A stretch of 64,000 nucleotides of DNA, taken from a virus. Location: the IMG/VR virus record IMGVR_UViG_3300027985_000843, positions 62,001 through 126,000 of that record. One strand, written 5' to 3'. This document shows, one piece after another, positions 48,097 to 57,800 of this stretch; within the stretch, counting starts at the first letter, position 1, and every line of letters starts with the position of its first letter. A model generated the notes under the pieces. It was not told the origin of the DNA. It was given only the letters and a program-made list of their open reading frames with translations, and did not search any database. Position numbers and translations under genes: made by a program.

Positions 48097-49332
48097 TCAG
48101 GGCTGGAGGCTGATGTTGGTTGTGGTTCCGGCTGGGACAGGGGTCAGGTTGTCGGCTGTGGAGAACGGCGTGCCGACGCCATCGTACAAGGTCCACGTGC
48201 TCACATTGAGAAGCGACACGCGGCTCTGATCGAAGGTCTCTTGGAGAATAGCATCTGCCGGGCCATCGACAGGAGCTGCGACGGTGTCCTCTCGAAGGTC
48301 GGACAGGTTGACCTGAGCGAGCCCCAGACGATCAGCCGTGGCCCACAAGACGTTGTTTCCGAGGGTCGCCGAATAAGTCTGGTTCGGGCCCCACGTCATC
48401 AAGGGCTCAGGGTCCGGCAAAGAGGGCATCGTGTAGGTGTCGTAGGCCCTCGTGCAGCACGATACCGAGTCCACCTGGATGGTCGAGTTGGCAATGGCAG
48501 CTTCGAGGGCTGGCGAGAAGAAGATCTGTCCAAGGGGCTGGCCCAGAAGTCCGCCGGACACTTCTCCTGAGAAGTTCGAGATGTCGATGGAGATAGGGAT
48601 GCCCCTCATCGGGGTTTGCATCTCGCCCCACTGGAACATGTCGTAGGTGGGGTTCAGGTTCAGGCCGCCCACCGTCTTGACGCCCGGGTTCGTGATCTGA
48701 ACCACGTAGTAGCCGCCGGGGACCATCTCGGAGTCCAGCTCCAACGTCACTCGTTGGGCAGGGGTTGGCCCATAGATCGTTGCCGACGTGACAGTGATGG
48801 GGGTCAGGTTGAGATCCGTGACCTGGTAGCTGCCCGCACTCACGATTGCCGCGTTCTGCTCCATCTCTGTCGAGAACACGAGCTGGATCTTGGTCCTGCT
48901 CTGAGCTGAGGCGAAGAAGACGGGAGCTGTACCAAACCCTGCGAAGATGGCCGTTCGATGGGCTGGATCAAGAGTGTCTCCCACAGAAGACCGTGCATCG
49001 GCCACCGTGAGGGTGTAGATCGGTTGCGTCAGCTGGTCGGTCGTGAGCCAGACCGTGGAAGAGGTTGGACCGATAGCTACCGACGAGATGCCCAGGATCG
49101 GAACCGTACTGTAGTTTGCCGTATTCAGTACGGGGGCGTAGCCAAAGTCCAGGGCCTGGCCGAACTCCACCTGAACAAGGAAGGGGCTCAAGGCGGTCGC
49201 GCTCACGACTCGGAGGGGGAGCGTGAGAGCAACCGCTTCAGAGACGCCCACCGTCTCCGGAATTTCTACCGGACCGCTGAGACCTGTGGCCCAAGGGCTC
49301 GTTCCGTACGGGTATATACCCCAACCAGGCAT
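48097..49332 (-). CDS. Tail protein with SbsA-like Ig-type domains
   Basis: A 411-residue protein starting MPGWGIYPYGTSPWATG. After a short 'ETVGVSEAVAL' stretch come two Ig-like domains with the SbsA/Big_5 look: 'FLVQVEFGQALDF' to 'HRTAIFAGFG', and 'RTKIQLVFSTEM' to 'YVVQITN'. A C-terminal domain ends in a Ser/Asn-rich segment. The same type of domain and the 'ETV..SEAL' repeat occur in 54814-60069. GTAGGAG precedes the ATG. Confidence 0.7.
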   Translation of the reverse strand: MPGWGIYPYGTSPWATGLSGPVEIPETVGVSEAVALTLPLRVVSATALSPFLVQVEFGQALDFGYAPVLNTANYSTVPILGISSVAIGPTSSTVWLTTDQLTQPIYTLTVADARSSVGDTLDPAHRTAIFAGFGTAPVFFASAQSRTKIQLVFSTEMEQNAAIVSAGSYQVTDLNLTPITVTSATIYGPTPAQRVTLELDSEMVPGGYYVVQITNPGVKTVGGLNLNPTYDMFQWGEMQTPMRGIPISIDISNFSGEVSGGLLGQPLGQIFFSPALEAAIANSTIQVDSVSCCTRAYDTYTMPSLPDPEPLMTWGPNQTYSATLGNNVLWATADRLGLAQVNLSDLREDTVAAPVDGPADAILQETFDQSRVSLLNVSTWTLYDGVGTPFSTADNLTPVPAGTTTNISLQP

Positions 49333-49349
49333 GTTCTGCTCCTACGTGG

Positions 49350-49673
49350 TCAGACTTGATGTGCTCCCGAGAAGAAGGGCAGCGCCCTGAGCTTCGTGTA
49401 GAGAGCGGCTCGGAGGTCCCCTGTCACCAAGGCTTCCTTGAACTCCTCCCCTGACAGCTGCAAGGCATCTTCTACGGCCCGAGCCATCTGAGGCGTCATG
49501 AAATCGTGAAGGTGAAGGGGGTTCTTGCCGTTTCGCCTGGTTTTGTCATTGGCCCAGACCATGAGCATCCCCTTCGCAGTACCTCCCTCGAAGTCCACGA
49601 TGATCTGGGGCATCACACGCCAATAGTTGCCTGTGACCCCCATGCTGTTTTCGACGATTTTCCACAGTGCCAT
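49350..49673 (-). CDS. Small structural-region protein
   Basis: A 107-residue protein starting MALWKIVENSMGVTGN, with a beta-rich N-terminal half (VMPQIIVDFEGGTAKGMLMVW) and helical C-terminal half. It ends in PFFSGAHQV. It stands one base from the stop of the first copy of the duplicated small gene. No family is recognised. Confidence 0.55.
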   Translation of the reverse strand: MALWKIVENSMGVTGNYWRVMPQIIVDFEGGTAKGMLMVWANDKTRRNGKNPLHLHDFMTPQMARAVEDALQLSGEEFKEALVTGDLRAALYTKLRALPFFSGAHQV

Positions 49674-49674
49674 G

Positions 49675-49974
49675 CTATTCCTCCGAGATTCCGATCAGGG
49701 TCACATTGGTCACAGGATCCCCACTTGGAGGATTGGTGTCGGGAGACCCAGCGGATGTCCAGATCTCCCAGTCTCCCGTGACCGTATTCCATGCTCGCAT
49801 GCGGTACCGATATTGCGCTCCGATGGGCACGGGGTAAAACTTCCAGTCTGCTGGCTTGCCCCTGTGAACCGAGCCGCCAAACATTTCTCTAGGCACAACA
49901 GTCGCCGCCCGCCCAAGATAGGCCGTCGAACTGTTGGGATCCAGAGGAATAATTTGTGCGTCGTAGCTAGCCAT
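49675..49974 (-). CDS. Small structural protein, duplicated pair copy 1
   Basis: A 99-residue protein starting MASYDAQIIPLDPNSS. The C-terminal block (WKFYPVPIGAQYRYRMRAW to VTLIGISEE) is nearly identical in the paralogue at 50945-51190; the N-termini differ and this copy is longer. It ends one base before the stop region of the next gene and shares its start with the stop of 49974-50945. It is presumably a virion or tail-tip component made in equal ratio to its partner. Confidence 0.65.
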   Translation of the reverse strand: MASYDAQIIPLDPNSSTAYLGRAATVVPREMFGGSVHRGKPADWKFYPVPIGAQYRYRMRAWNTVTGDWEIWTSAGSPDTNPPSGDPVTNVTLIGISEE

Positions 49975-50945
49975 CAGGCAATCTCCGGAACGGAACCATC
50001 CCAGGGGAAGATCAGGTGCCCGAACTGCGCGAACTGATTGGTGGCGTCACCGGGGTAGGTGCTTCCAGTAGCGAGGGACGTGCTCCCCCACCAGAGGTCA
50101 TACATGGAAGCCTTGCGGCCACGATGTGCCCCGGTACTGCTGAACAGCCCGATGGGCATCACAGGCCATTCCCCTGTGTCATCGTCCGGCCAAGCCATGT
50201 ACTCCCCGACCATGGCAGAGGAGTACCCCTCACAGGTCATGTAGCACGCGAAGACGTCTGAACTTATGCCGGTGTAGATCTTGGCGGCGTCGTTCCAGTA
50301 CACGAAGGTCGCCATGTTGGTCGCGTCGCTGGTCTGGACTCCTCCAACAGGAAGAGTAAAGCCAGTGATCGGGGTGGCTGGCATACCCAGAAGGCCAATC
50401 CACGTAGGAACATTAGCCTTGCAAACGATGAAGTAGGTGACTTCACCGTCTGTGCTGTGCATCACGTGAACCTTGTAGGTCTCTGCCGAGTTGGCGGACC
50501 AGCCTCCGCCATTGACCAAAACGACCTGGTCCCCCGCCGTAGGCGGGGTGTCTGCGGTACCGTCAGTGCCCGTCCCCCCACTGCCCGGGGCTCCAAATGC
50601 GCCAGAAGGCGATAAGGTGATGGTTCCATAGACTGGAAAGGATGCGTTGGAGAAGTCAAACAGGATCTGCTGCCCTGTGACGGGATTCTTTGCCACCAGC
50701 CAAGAACTCCCCAGGGTGATGTTGCTAGGGTCATTCAACCAACGATCCGTGGCATCGTTGTTTCCGAAGCCGCCTCCGCCGCCAGCACCGCTCGACCCCC
50801 ACGGAACCCATGGATTCGAACCAAAGCTGAACAAGGAGTTCATCACAGCGAGCGGAGGGGTTCTGGGACTCAGCGACGCGCTGCTGTTGTAGACAGTCTG
50901 GTTGACATTGAACTGCCAGCTTTTGACAACTACAGGAAGGGCCAT
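49974..50945 (-). CDS. Structural protein, duplicated pair copy 1
   Basis: A 323-residue beta-rich protein starting MALPVVVKSWQFNVNQ. It shares 'SNPWVPWGSS', 'GAPGSGGTGTDG', 'GEWPVMPIGLFSSTG' and 'YDLWWGSTSLATG' with the paralogue at 51190-52149. The middle, Gly-rich loop (SSGAGGGGGFGNND) is more variable. Typical of an adhesin or tail-spike head, but no family is recognised. Start and stop overlap the neighbours. Confidence 0.65.
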   Translation of the reverse strand: MALPVVVKSWQFNVNQTVYNSSASLSPRTPPLAVMNSLFSFGSNPWVPWGSSGAGGGGGFGNNDATDRWLNDPSNITLGSSWLVAKNPVTGQQILFDFSNASFPVYGTITLSPSGAFGAPGSGGTGTDGTADTPPTAGDQVVLVNGGGWSANSAETYKVHVMHSTDGEVTYFIVCKANVPTWIGLLGMPATPITGFTLPVGGVQTSDATNMATFVYWNDAAKIYTGISSDVFACYMTCEGYSSAMVGEYMAWPDDDTGEWPVMPIGLFSSTGAHRGRKASMYDLWWGSTSLATGSTYPGDATNQFAQFGHLIFPWDGSVPEIA

Positions 50946-51190
50946 TACTCCTCCGTGACTCCGATCAGGGTTACGTTAGTTACAGGGTCTCCGCTGGGAG
51001 GGATGAGGTTAGGGGACCCCGTCGAAGTCCAAATCTCCCAGTCATTCAGCACGGTGTTCCAGGCCCGCATCCGGTAGCGGTATTGCGGCCCAAGAGGCAC
51101 AGGATAGAACTTCCAATTACCCTTCTGAACCAGAATGATCTTCCCGCTGTAGAAGCCTAGAGGAATATACTGTCCGTCAGCTGTAGCCAT
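50945..51190 (-). CDS. Small structural protein, duplicated pair copy 2
   Basis: An 81-residue protein starting MATADGQYIPLGFYSG. The open frame upstream is a shadow; the ATG overlapping the stop of 51190-52149 (TGATG) is the real start. The C-terminal block is about 80 percent identical by eye to that of 49675-49974. It is shorter because the N-terminal region differs. Confidence 0.65.
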   Translation of the reverse strand: MATADGQYIPLGFYSGKIILVQKGNWKFYPVPLGPQYRYRMRAWNTVLNDWEIWTSTGSPNLIPPSGDPVTNVTLIGVTEE

Positions 51191-52149
51191 CAGGACACCT
51201 CCGGTGCAACCCCGTTCCACGGAAAGATCACGTGGCCTAGCTGCACGAACTGGTATGTCAGGTCGTCCGGAAAAGCCGTGCCCACGGCAACAGCCGTGCT
51301 CCCCCACCATAGGTCGTAGACAGAACCTTTGCGCCCACGGTGGGATCCCGTGGTGGAAAGAAGCCCCATAGGCATGATGGGCCATTCCCCAGTATCATCA
51401 TCCTGAGAGGTCAGCCATTCCCCAACCATCTGGCTGGTAGCTCCCTCACAGGTAACGTACATGCCGATGTTGTCTGACCCTATTCTAGTGATCATCGGGG
51501 CGACATCGTTCAGAGCGGCATACGTGGTAGCACTGGAAGATCCATTCCCAGTGCACACGGCCATAGGCGTGGTCCACGGAGTGATGGGATTACTTGGAGC
51601 GTCAAACAACCACAGAAGGCCACATATGCTGCTGGTTGTCGTGACGACCCTGGTGCACTCTCCGTCGGAAGAGTGCATTACGTGCAACTTGAAAGTGAGG
51701 GTGGTACTGTGTGTGAAGGCCCCGTTGAACGCGGTCCACTGGTCCGCAGCCGTCGGAGGGGTTGCAGCAGCGCCATCCGTGCCAGTGCCTCCAGAAGCCG
51801 GAGCCCCGAATCCCCCAAGAGGGGAAACGAAGATTCGTACGTACCCTGTACCTGTGCCGTTGTACATGTAGAAGCAGACCTGCATCCCCGTGACCAGGTT
51901 CTCCAGCACGATCCATCTGTTGCCAGAACCGATGTCCGCTGTTGTGGTCCACCGGTCTACGCCGTCGTTGTTCCCGAACAACCCGGACTCGTTGCTGGAC
52001 CCCCACGGAACCCAGGGATTGGACGCGAACCCCACCATGCTGTTCTTGATGGCAAGAATCGTGACACGACCATTTTCATTCCAATTGGCCGCAGAGATCA
52101 GTTGATTGACGGCATATTGCCAAGTCTTCACTTTCGGAGGTAAAGCCAT
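51190..52149 (-). CDS. Structural protein, duplicated pair copy 2
   Basis: A 319-residue protein starting MALPPKVKTWQYAVNQ, paralogue of 49974-50945. Shared blocks include 'GFASNPWVPWGSS', 'FGNNDGVDRW', 'GGTGTDGAAATPPTA', 'GEWPIMPMGLLSTTGSHRGRK' and 'YDLWWGS'. The chosen ATG lies just past the upstream TGA (TGATATG). The divergence between copies is greatest in the middle, as in receptor-facing proteins; this is inference. Confidence 0.65.
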   Translation of the reverse strand: MALPPKVKTWQYAVNQLISAANWNENGRVTILAIKNSMVGFASNPWVPWGSSNESGLFGNNDGVDRWTTTADIGSGNRWIVLENLVTGMQVCFYMYNGTGTGYVRIFVSPLGGFGAPASGGTGTDGAAATPPTAADQWTAFNGAFTHSTTLTFKLHVMHSSDGECTRVVTTTSSICGLLWLFDAPSNPITPWTTPMAVCTGNGSSSATTYAALNDVAPMITRIGSDNIGMYVTCEGATSQMVGEWLTSQDDDTGEWPIMPMGLLSTTGSHRGRKGSVYDLWWGSTAVAVGTAFPDDLTYQFVQLGHVIFPWNGVAPEVS

Positions 52150-52150
52150 A

Positions 52151-53272
52151 TCACCACTCCACAATCAGCTGAGCTGACTTGCAGGTCACAGTGTTTCCGC
52201 CACCAGCTGTCGCGATCCATAGACGAGCCTCGAACACTCCCGCCCCCGTGAAGCCGGCAAAGGCGGCCGTTACCGTGGCCTCGACCATCGTAGCCACGAG
52301 AGCGTTGGAGCTGACCTCAGACCCGCTTACCGGGGCCGGGGAACCGCCTGCTAATGAGTCCGCAGTGTCAAACAGGTCGGCCGTAGCCTCGTAGCCAGCC
52401 GCCGCATTTGTGGTCTCCAAAACGCACCGGAACTTGATCGTTCTGGTCGCCGGCCATCGAGACGCATCGATGTAGTCAGCCCCGATGACGGTTGCCACAC
52501 CCGTGGTGTCTGTCGCCAGGTTCTTGTGCAGATCGTAGACAATCCGGTCAGGGATGTCGGCGTAGTTCGTGCCGTTCTTCGACGCCTGGATCCGTCCGTC
52601 GGTGTTGTTCCATCTGAACCCCGGCTGGTTCGACGAAGAGCTGTTCTGAAAGTACCAATACTTGTCCCCGGCATCCTCGTTGCCGAACCGAATGGCAGTC
52701 CCTCGAATCCAAGTTGCGGTGAACGAGGTCTTGCCAATGAGCGTTGTGTAGCTGCCCTTTGCAGTCTCAGCGTCTCCGATGACGATGCACGTGGTCGTGG
52801 TGGCACTGTCTACGCTGGCGTTGGACCCGACCAGGATGTTCGAGTTGCCAGAACAGGCAAGCGAATAACCGGCCCGGTACCCCATGCAGACGTTGTACGT
52901 ACCGTACATGTAGTACCCGGCATACGCCCCGTAGCCGGTACTGTAGTTTCCGGTCGAGTTGTAGTAGCCCGAGTAGTAGCCCATCCACGTCGAATAGAGC
53001 GAAGTCCAGAACGCCGCCTGTGTGTTGACCCCTAGGGCCGTCTTGTACGGGGAGACAGATTGCGTGTATCCAGTCGGGATCGTCGGCGGATACGTGTAGG
53101 TCCACCACCCGTTGGCGTCGTCCCACGAGATGATGTAGGTATCCCCGAGGTAAGCACCCTCCTCGACAGGGAGCCCTGCGATCGTTTCCACGGCCGCGCA
53201 ACCAAGGCCGAGAGGTATGTCCAGTGCCGAGACAACACCGAGTTGCGTGACCTTGTAAAGTCCAATGGGCAT
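52151..53272 (-). CDS. Tail fibre-like protein with Gly/Tyr-rich repeats
   Basis: A 373-residue protein. Residues about 85-160 are very rich in Tyr and Gly (GYYSGYYNSTG, GYGAYAGYYMYG, NVCMGYRAGY), then 'NILVGSNASV' and 'CIVIGDAE' units. This is the look of the short coiled 'head' repeats in phage fibres and trimeric adhesins. A C-terminal beta domain (from about 250) ends in 'AQLIVEW' and would be the distal part. AGAGAGGTTG precedes the ATG. A receptor-contact role is inferred. Confidence 0.65.
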   Translation of the reverse strand: MPIGLYKVTQLGVVSALDIPLGLGCAAVETIAGLPVEEGAYLGDTYIISWDDANGWWTYTYPPTIPTGYTQSVSPYKTALGVNTQAAFWTSLYSTWMGYYSGYYNSTGNYSTGYGAYAGYYMYGTYNVCMGYRAGYSLACSGNSNILVGSNASVDSATTTTCIVIGDAETAKGSYTTLIGKTSFTATWIRGTAIRFGNEDAGDKYWYFQNSSSSNQPGFRWNNTDGRIQASKNGTNYADIPDRIVYDLHKNLATDTTGVATVIGADYIDASRWPATRTIKFRCVLETTNAAAGYEATADLFDTADSLAGGSPAPVSGSEVSSNALVATMVEATVTAAFAGFTGAGVFEARLWIATAGGGNTVTCKSAQLIVEW

Positions 53273-53284
53273 GAATCAACCTCT

Positions 53285-54805
53285 CTACGCCGGGCCGCCG
53301 CCACTAAGGTCTTCGAAGGCCGCTGTGATGAAATCCCCGTTGTAGGCCACGATGCCTCCCCACTTTCGAGCTGGCATCGTGTCCGTGAACAGGGAAACGC
53401 TCCACCCCACGGTGTCTATGACCGCCGCGTTGCCTCCTGAAACGGAACTCTGGGCATCGGTGACAAGGGCCACTCCAGAACCCAGGTCATCGAAGTGTAC
53501 GGTATCGGGCTGGGTCATCTCGCCCGAGGGCGATAGGTTCAGTGCGGCCCCGACCTGCGTGCAGGTGGTGTCGAACCGCATCAGGGTGGCGGCCTCTGTA
53601 GTCACGTAGACGTAGGTACCGTCGAAGGCAGAGTCCATACTGTTGCCTATCTCGACAGAAGCTGTGACCGTGAGAAGGTCGACAGGATTGAGCTTACGCA
53701 GCGTCGATATCCCCGACTTCCCAGTCAGCCACAGATAGCTACCGTAGTACCGAAGGTTTCTGGCACTGGCTGCCCAACCACCGTCACCATTGTAGTTGGA
53801 GACAGATGGCGTCACAGCACCAAAGGCAGCCCCCAGACAGGCCGCCGTGGACCACTTGAAGATGCCATCTCCTGTGTTGTCAAACCCGCAGGCGTAGAAG
53901 TTCCCCGCGTTGTCCGCGCACACCCCATTGAGGGTTGGACCAAGCCCAGCATCAACCAACGAGCCCCATCCAACAACTGTCCTGGTGGCCTTCGAGATGA
54001 TAGCTACGGCCCCTCTGTTCCAACACGAGCAGTAGATGTAGTCATCATCCTGCGCCATGGACCGCACACCGTACTGACCGTCCTTACCTATATTCACAGT
54101 GGTGATCAATGTGTTGTCGGTCAGGTCCATGACCCAAACAACAGCCTGCTCTGCGCTCGCTTCGTACCCGGGATGCTGTTGGGCGATCCACAAGATGTCC
54201 CCATCCCGAATGACCTCTCGTGGGTAGCTCGGGTTCACCTCGGGTGCCACCTTCACGAACAGGCCATTTTCGGCTGAGTCCGAGAGGGTTGCCCGCATGG
54301 TGTCGATACCAACCACCCGCTGCTGACTGTCGCTGGCCGGACTCCAGTCGGCAAGGTCCCCACCCAAGTTGGTGACCGTGAAACCGTTCTGCAAGAGGTC
54401 CTCTACGATGGCCTCCCAAACCTCGGACCAGGCTCTGTCGTTGACACCGTAGTCCGACTCCCCACCCTCCTCGTCAACGGCCGGGAGGGCCCATCCTCGG
54501 TCAGCCGCAGCCCCCACAGAGTCGTATCGAGCACGGATCACCTTGACGACCACGTCATCGTCCGTCGTAAGTTGGATCCGGTAGGTGCCCACTACGTCCG
54601 GCGTGATGCTTGCTGTAGCTGCGGTGGGATTCGAGATCGTGGCTTCACTCAGACGGGGAGCATTGAGAAGCTCCCACAGGTACGTCGTACCCGTGCCGCT
54701 GGAGGTCATGTCCACGACCTGGCCTAGCCAGATGTCGTTCCGCGCCTTCCCCGCAACACCAGGCCCGGCTCCGAGCGGTTGGTCGAAAGTGATCTCAGCA
54801 GCCAT
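53285..54805 (-). CDS. Tail protein with beta-propeller-like repeats
   Basis: A 506-residue protein with an Ig-like N-terminal domain (MAAEITFDQPLG to 'TYRIQLTTDDD'). Several repeated strands of the form 'DDYIYCSCWNRGAVAIIS', 'GNFYACGFDNTGDGIFKW' and 'GTYVYVTTEAATLMRFD' then form a beta-propeller-like series. No signal peptide is present. AGGAAGCAC precedes the ATG. It lies between the largest tail protein and the fibre-like protein. Blade count and closure cannot be judged by eye. Confidence 0.6.
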   Translation of the reverse strand: MAAEITFDQPLGAGPGVAGKARNDIWLGQVVDMTSSGTGTTYLWELLNAPRLSEATISNPTAATASITPDVVGTYRIQLTTDDDVVVKVIRARYDSVGAAADRGWALPAVDEEGGESDYGVNDRAWSEVWEAIVEDLLQNGFTVTNLGGDLADWSPASDSQQRVVGIDTMRATLSDSAENGLFVKVAPEVNPSYPREVIRDGDILWIAQQHPGYEASAEQAVVWVMDLTDNTLITTVNIGKDGQYGVRSMAQDDDYIYCSCWNRGAVAIISKATRTVVGWGSLVDAGLGPTLNGVCADNAGNFYACGFDNTGDGIFKWSTAACLGAAFGAVTPSVSNYNGDGGWAASARNLRYYGSYLWLTGKSGISTLRKLNPVDLLTVTASVEIGNSMDSAFDGTYVYVTTEAATLMRFDTTCTQVGAALNLSPSGEMTQPDTVHFDDLGSGVALVTDAQSSVSGGNAAVIDTVGWSVSLFTDTMPARKWGGIVAYNGDFITAAFEDLSGGGPA

Positions 54806-54813
54806 GTGCTTCC

Positions 54814-57800
54814 TCAGCTAATCGAGACCTGGACCACTCCCGCTCCAGGGTCTCGTACAATGTGGTAGGTATGGTAGGCGCCATCGAGATAATCGAACGT
54901 GATCGAACCCAGGACGTTTCCATTGTTCAGGTCAATCACAAGAATGTAACGTTCTGCGAGCGGGGTCGTGATGAAAGCCAAGGCCACCGTCAGGTTCGGA
55001 GCCGACAATCCAGCTCGGATCTGCGTATCGTCCGTCCCCAAAGTTCCGTCATCCAACACCCGCATCCGGAACTGGGCCTCGGTCCGAAGGCCGGGGGCAT
55101 CGGGCAACGGAGTGTTGTTCCGATAGACCGTCTTCGTTCCTCCAGCGAGCGTGCCGTAGGTCAGAACACTTGAGAAGACCGTGGTGGTCACCTGGGCCGG
55201 GCTGTCGCTCACGAGCCCCCATGGGGTGGGAGCCGCCGTATCGTCCTCAGGCAGCACGTCGCCCTCGTAGGTCAGGCAGACTTCCTTCGTGTACTCCAGT
55301 TTCAAGCTCGGCATGCAGCCACAGCCGTCCGAGAAAGGCTTGATGAGTTCGGGCTCGCCCGTCGTCTGCTCGATGACGTCAAGACAGGAGTACAGCACAT
55401 CATCAGGCACGATGAGCTTGTATCTCAAGGCACCGTTGTTGAGCGTGAAGTCCCCCTCGTTGTTCAGAATGTCCTCGGGCTTGTTGAAGGCCGAAACGTA
55501 TTCCTGGACAGGGTAGGGGGCTCGCGTCTCGAACGCCTGCGTCAGAGGCACAAGAGGTGTCCCCTCATTGAGCGTCGTGAAGGCTCTCAAGGCAGGATCT
55601 GCGAGAAAGTCAGGATCCGTCTTCGGCACGATGCCCGTGGAGCTGCTCTTGTAGTCCGTCAGGTCATGAGGGATCTGTGTGTAGAGGCGCTCCGGTGAAG
55701 ACATGGCGTTCCACTGGTTCATGGTCTCGTGGTGAGGAACGATCCGAAGCTCCGTCGGCGACCTCGTGAGGCCGTATCGAACGAAGTCCCACGAGGACTG
55801 GGACAGATCCTCGACGGCGAAGGCACCGAAGGCGATGGCTGCGAGCCCGCCTGACAGGGTGCGAACAAGCCCCGACCCACTGGCGGGCAGATCGATCGCA
55901 TCGTAGCCAACCTGGACCAGCGGTTGAGTGCCGGCATCCAAGAACAGCGAGACCGTACCGGAAGAATCCCTCGCGAGCCGGTATTTGTGCTGTGTCGTCC
56001 AGTCCGTCTCTTCGGCGACCCGGTAGTCCACCTCTGAGGGCTGATGAGGGAAGGCCGCCGTCATCACCAGGGTGGTCGGGGTCGCCGCCGACACTTCGTA
56101 GATGCCCGTGTTGGGACCGTTGTCGATGATGACTTGGTCGCCAGCCACGACATTGGCCGCCACGAAGCTGGCATTGCTGTCGGTAAGCACGTTCCCGGCG
56201 ACTGTGGCGCCCCTTCCTGCGACTTTCATCGAGACGTGGTAGTCCCGGAGGGTCCCGGTGGTCGTGCCCTTCCAGAGGCCCACGTAGTGGCGTACATCGC
56301 TCCTCACCCGCCAAGCGTTGCAGTAGGCCCAGTCGATGACCGACTCGCTGCCAACACTTGCAGGGGTCGAGGCACCGAAGCTCACCTGGCCCGAGGGCGA
56401 AAGCCCAGGTGACGCAAAGGAGCTGTACGCGAGGCTGCCTGTGAACGTCCCGTCAACGAAGAGACTCACCAGGTCGCCCGAGGTGCTCTTTCGGAATCGG
56501 TACGTGTGGAACGCCCCGTCATCCCAGTTGAAGGCGAACCGGACAAGCACCGAGCCATCCGAATGGAGGGACACGTACTTGATGCCCAGGACCTCTTCGA
56601 GCAGGAGCCCTACGGACCGAGTCCCGTCGTAGACCTGACCAAAGGCCCCAGCATAGCCGCCAACGTCCAAGGTGTAGGACACGACCTTGCAACGGAACTC
56701 CAACATGTAGTCGATGGCTGCCGCGATGACCCTGTCGTCCGAGCCCGAAGGGGCAACGTCATCGAAGTAGTAGACCAGGCCATCCGTCGTCGACGCGTCG
56801 GTGATGCGGAGAATGCGGCCCGCCATCTCAGCCGTCTGCGTACCCGCCGAGAGCCACGAGAAGGGCGTGAAGTCCCCGGGGAGCGACCGACCGCCATAGC
56901 TGATCTTCGGAAGCTCTTGATCCGAGAGGAGGCACACCTGCATGAGGCGCGTGCCATCGTCGACAGCGAACATGAGCCCGTTGGGGTCGAAGCCGTGAGT
57001 GTAGGTCAGGAGTTGTACTTGAGCATCCACGACCAGCTCGGACGAGACTTCCAGGAGGGGCTCGAACCGCAGGTATCCGTGGAAGTCCCCTCCCAAAAGT
57101 CCCACGTCCGTCACATCCGACGCGCTCGTGGAGTCCAAGAGCAGGTAGTCCGACGACAAGATGGTGCTCGTCCCGTGGAAGCCAACCGGAGTCCACGGCT
57201 TCGAATCCATCTCCGGAACCACGTTGGCCTCGTAGTCGACGAAGCTCGAAGGCGATGTCTGAACAGGGTTCGTTGGCTGAGTGAGATAGCGGACGAAGTC
57301 CCAGTCCGAAGTGCTTCGGGCAGGACGAGAGAGGGAACCGAAGAACACCCCTTGGATGGCATCAAAGGGAGCGTTTAGCTCTTCGAGGAAGGGAAGATCA
57401 TCAGGAGACACCCGAAGGACTTCGTCGATGCTCCCGTCCACGTAGACACGGAGCACGCCATCGGTGCTGCGCATCACGCGGTAGCTGCGGATGACATTCC
57501 AGTCGATCTCGACCGGGGCATCCGTCGAATTACCGGAACCGTCCAAGCCACCAATCCAAGCCGTGACGTCTGAGGGATCGTCTCCGTAGCCCCTCTTGAG
57601 GATACCAAACTTCTTGACACCACCCTCTTCGAGGAATCCCACGATGAAGGCCACGTTGTCGTCAGAGTAACCCGCTGCCACGCCCGAGAACACGCCGGTG
57701 AACTCCGTGACCGTCGTGAGCGTGAACCTCCACGACAGGGCAAAGACGTGCGGGAAGGTCGTGTCAATCTCCCGCGTCCAGAAGATGGGCTGGCCCGTCG

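Larger units (their letters stand above)
49675..52149 (-). repeat. Tandem duplication of a two-gene structural unit
   Basis: Two consecutive gene pairs are paralogous: 49675-49974 with 50945-51190 (small), and 49974-50945 with 51190-52149 (large). The small proteins share a C-terminal block of about 55 residues that is nearly identical (WKFYPVP, QYRYRMRAWNTV, SGDPVTNVTLIG). The large proteins share 'SNPWVPWGSS', 'GGTGTDG', 'FYMYN'-type variable middles and 'HRGRK(A/G)S(M/V)YDLWWGS'. Gene order and the overlapping junctions are conserved, so the pair was duplicated as a unit and then diverged. Confidence 0.75.
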
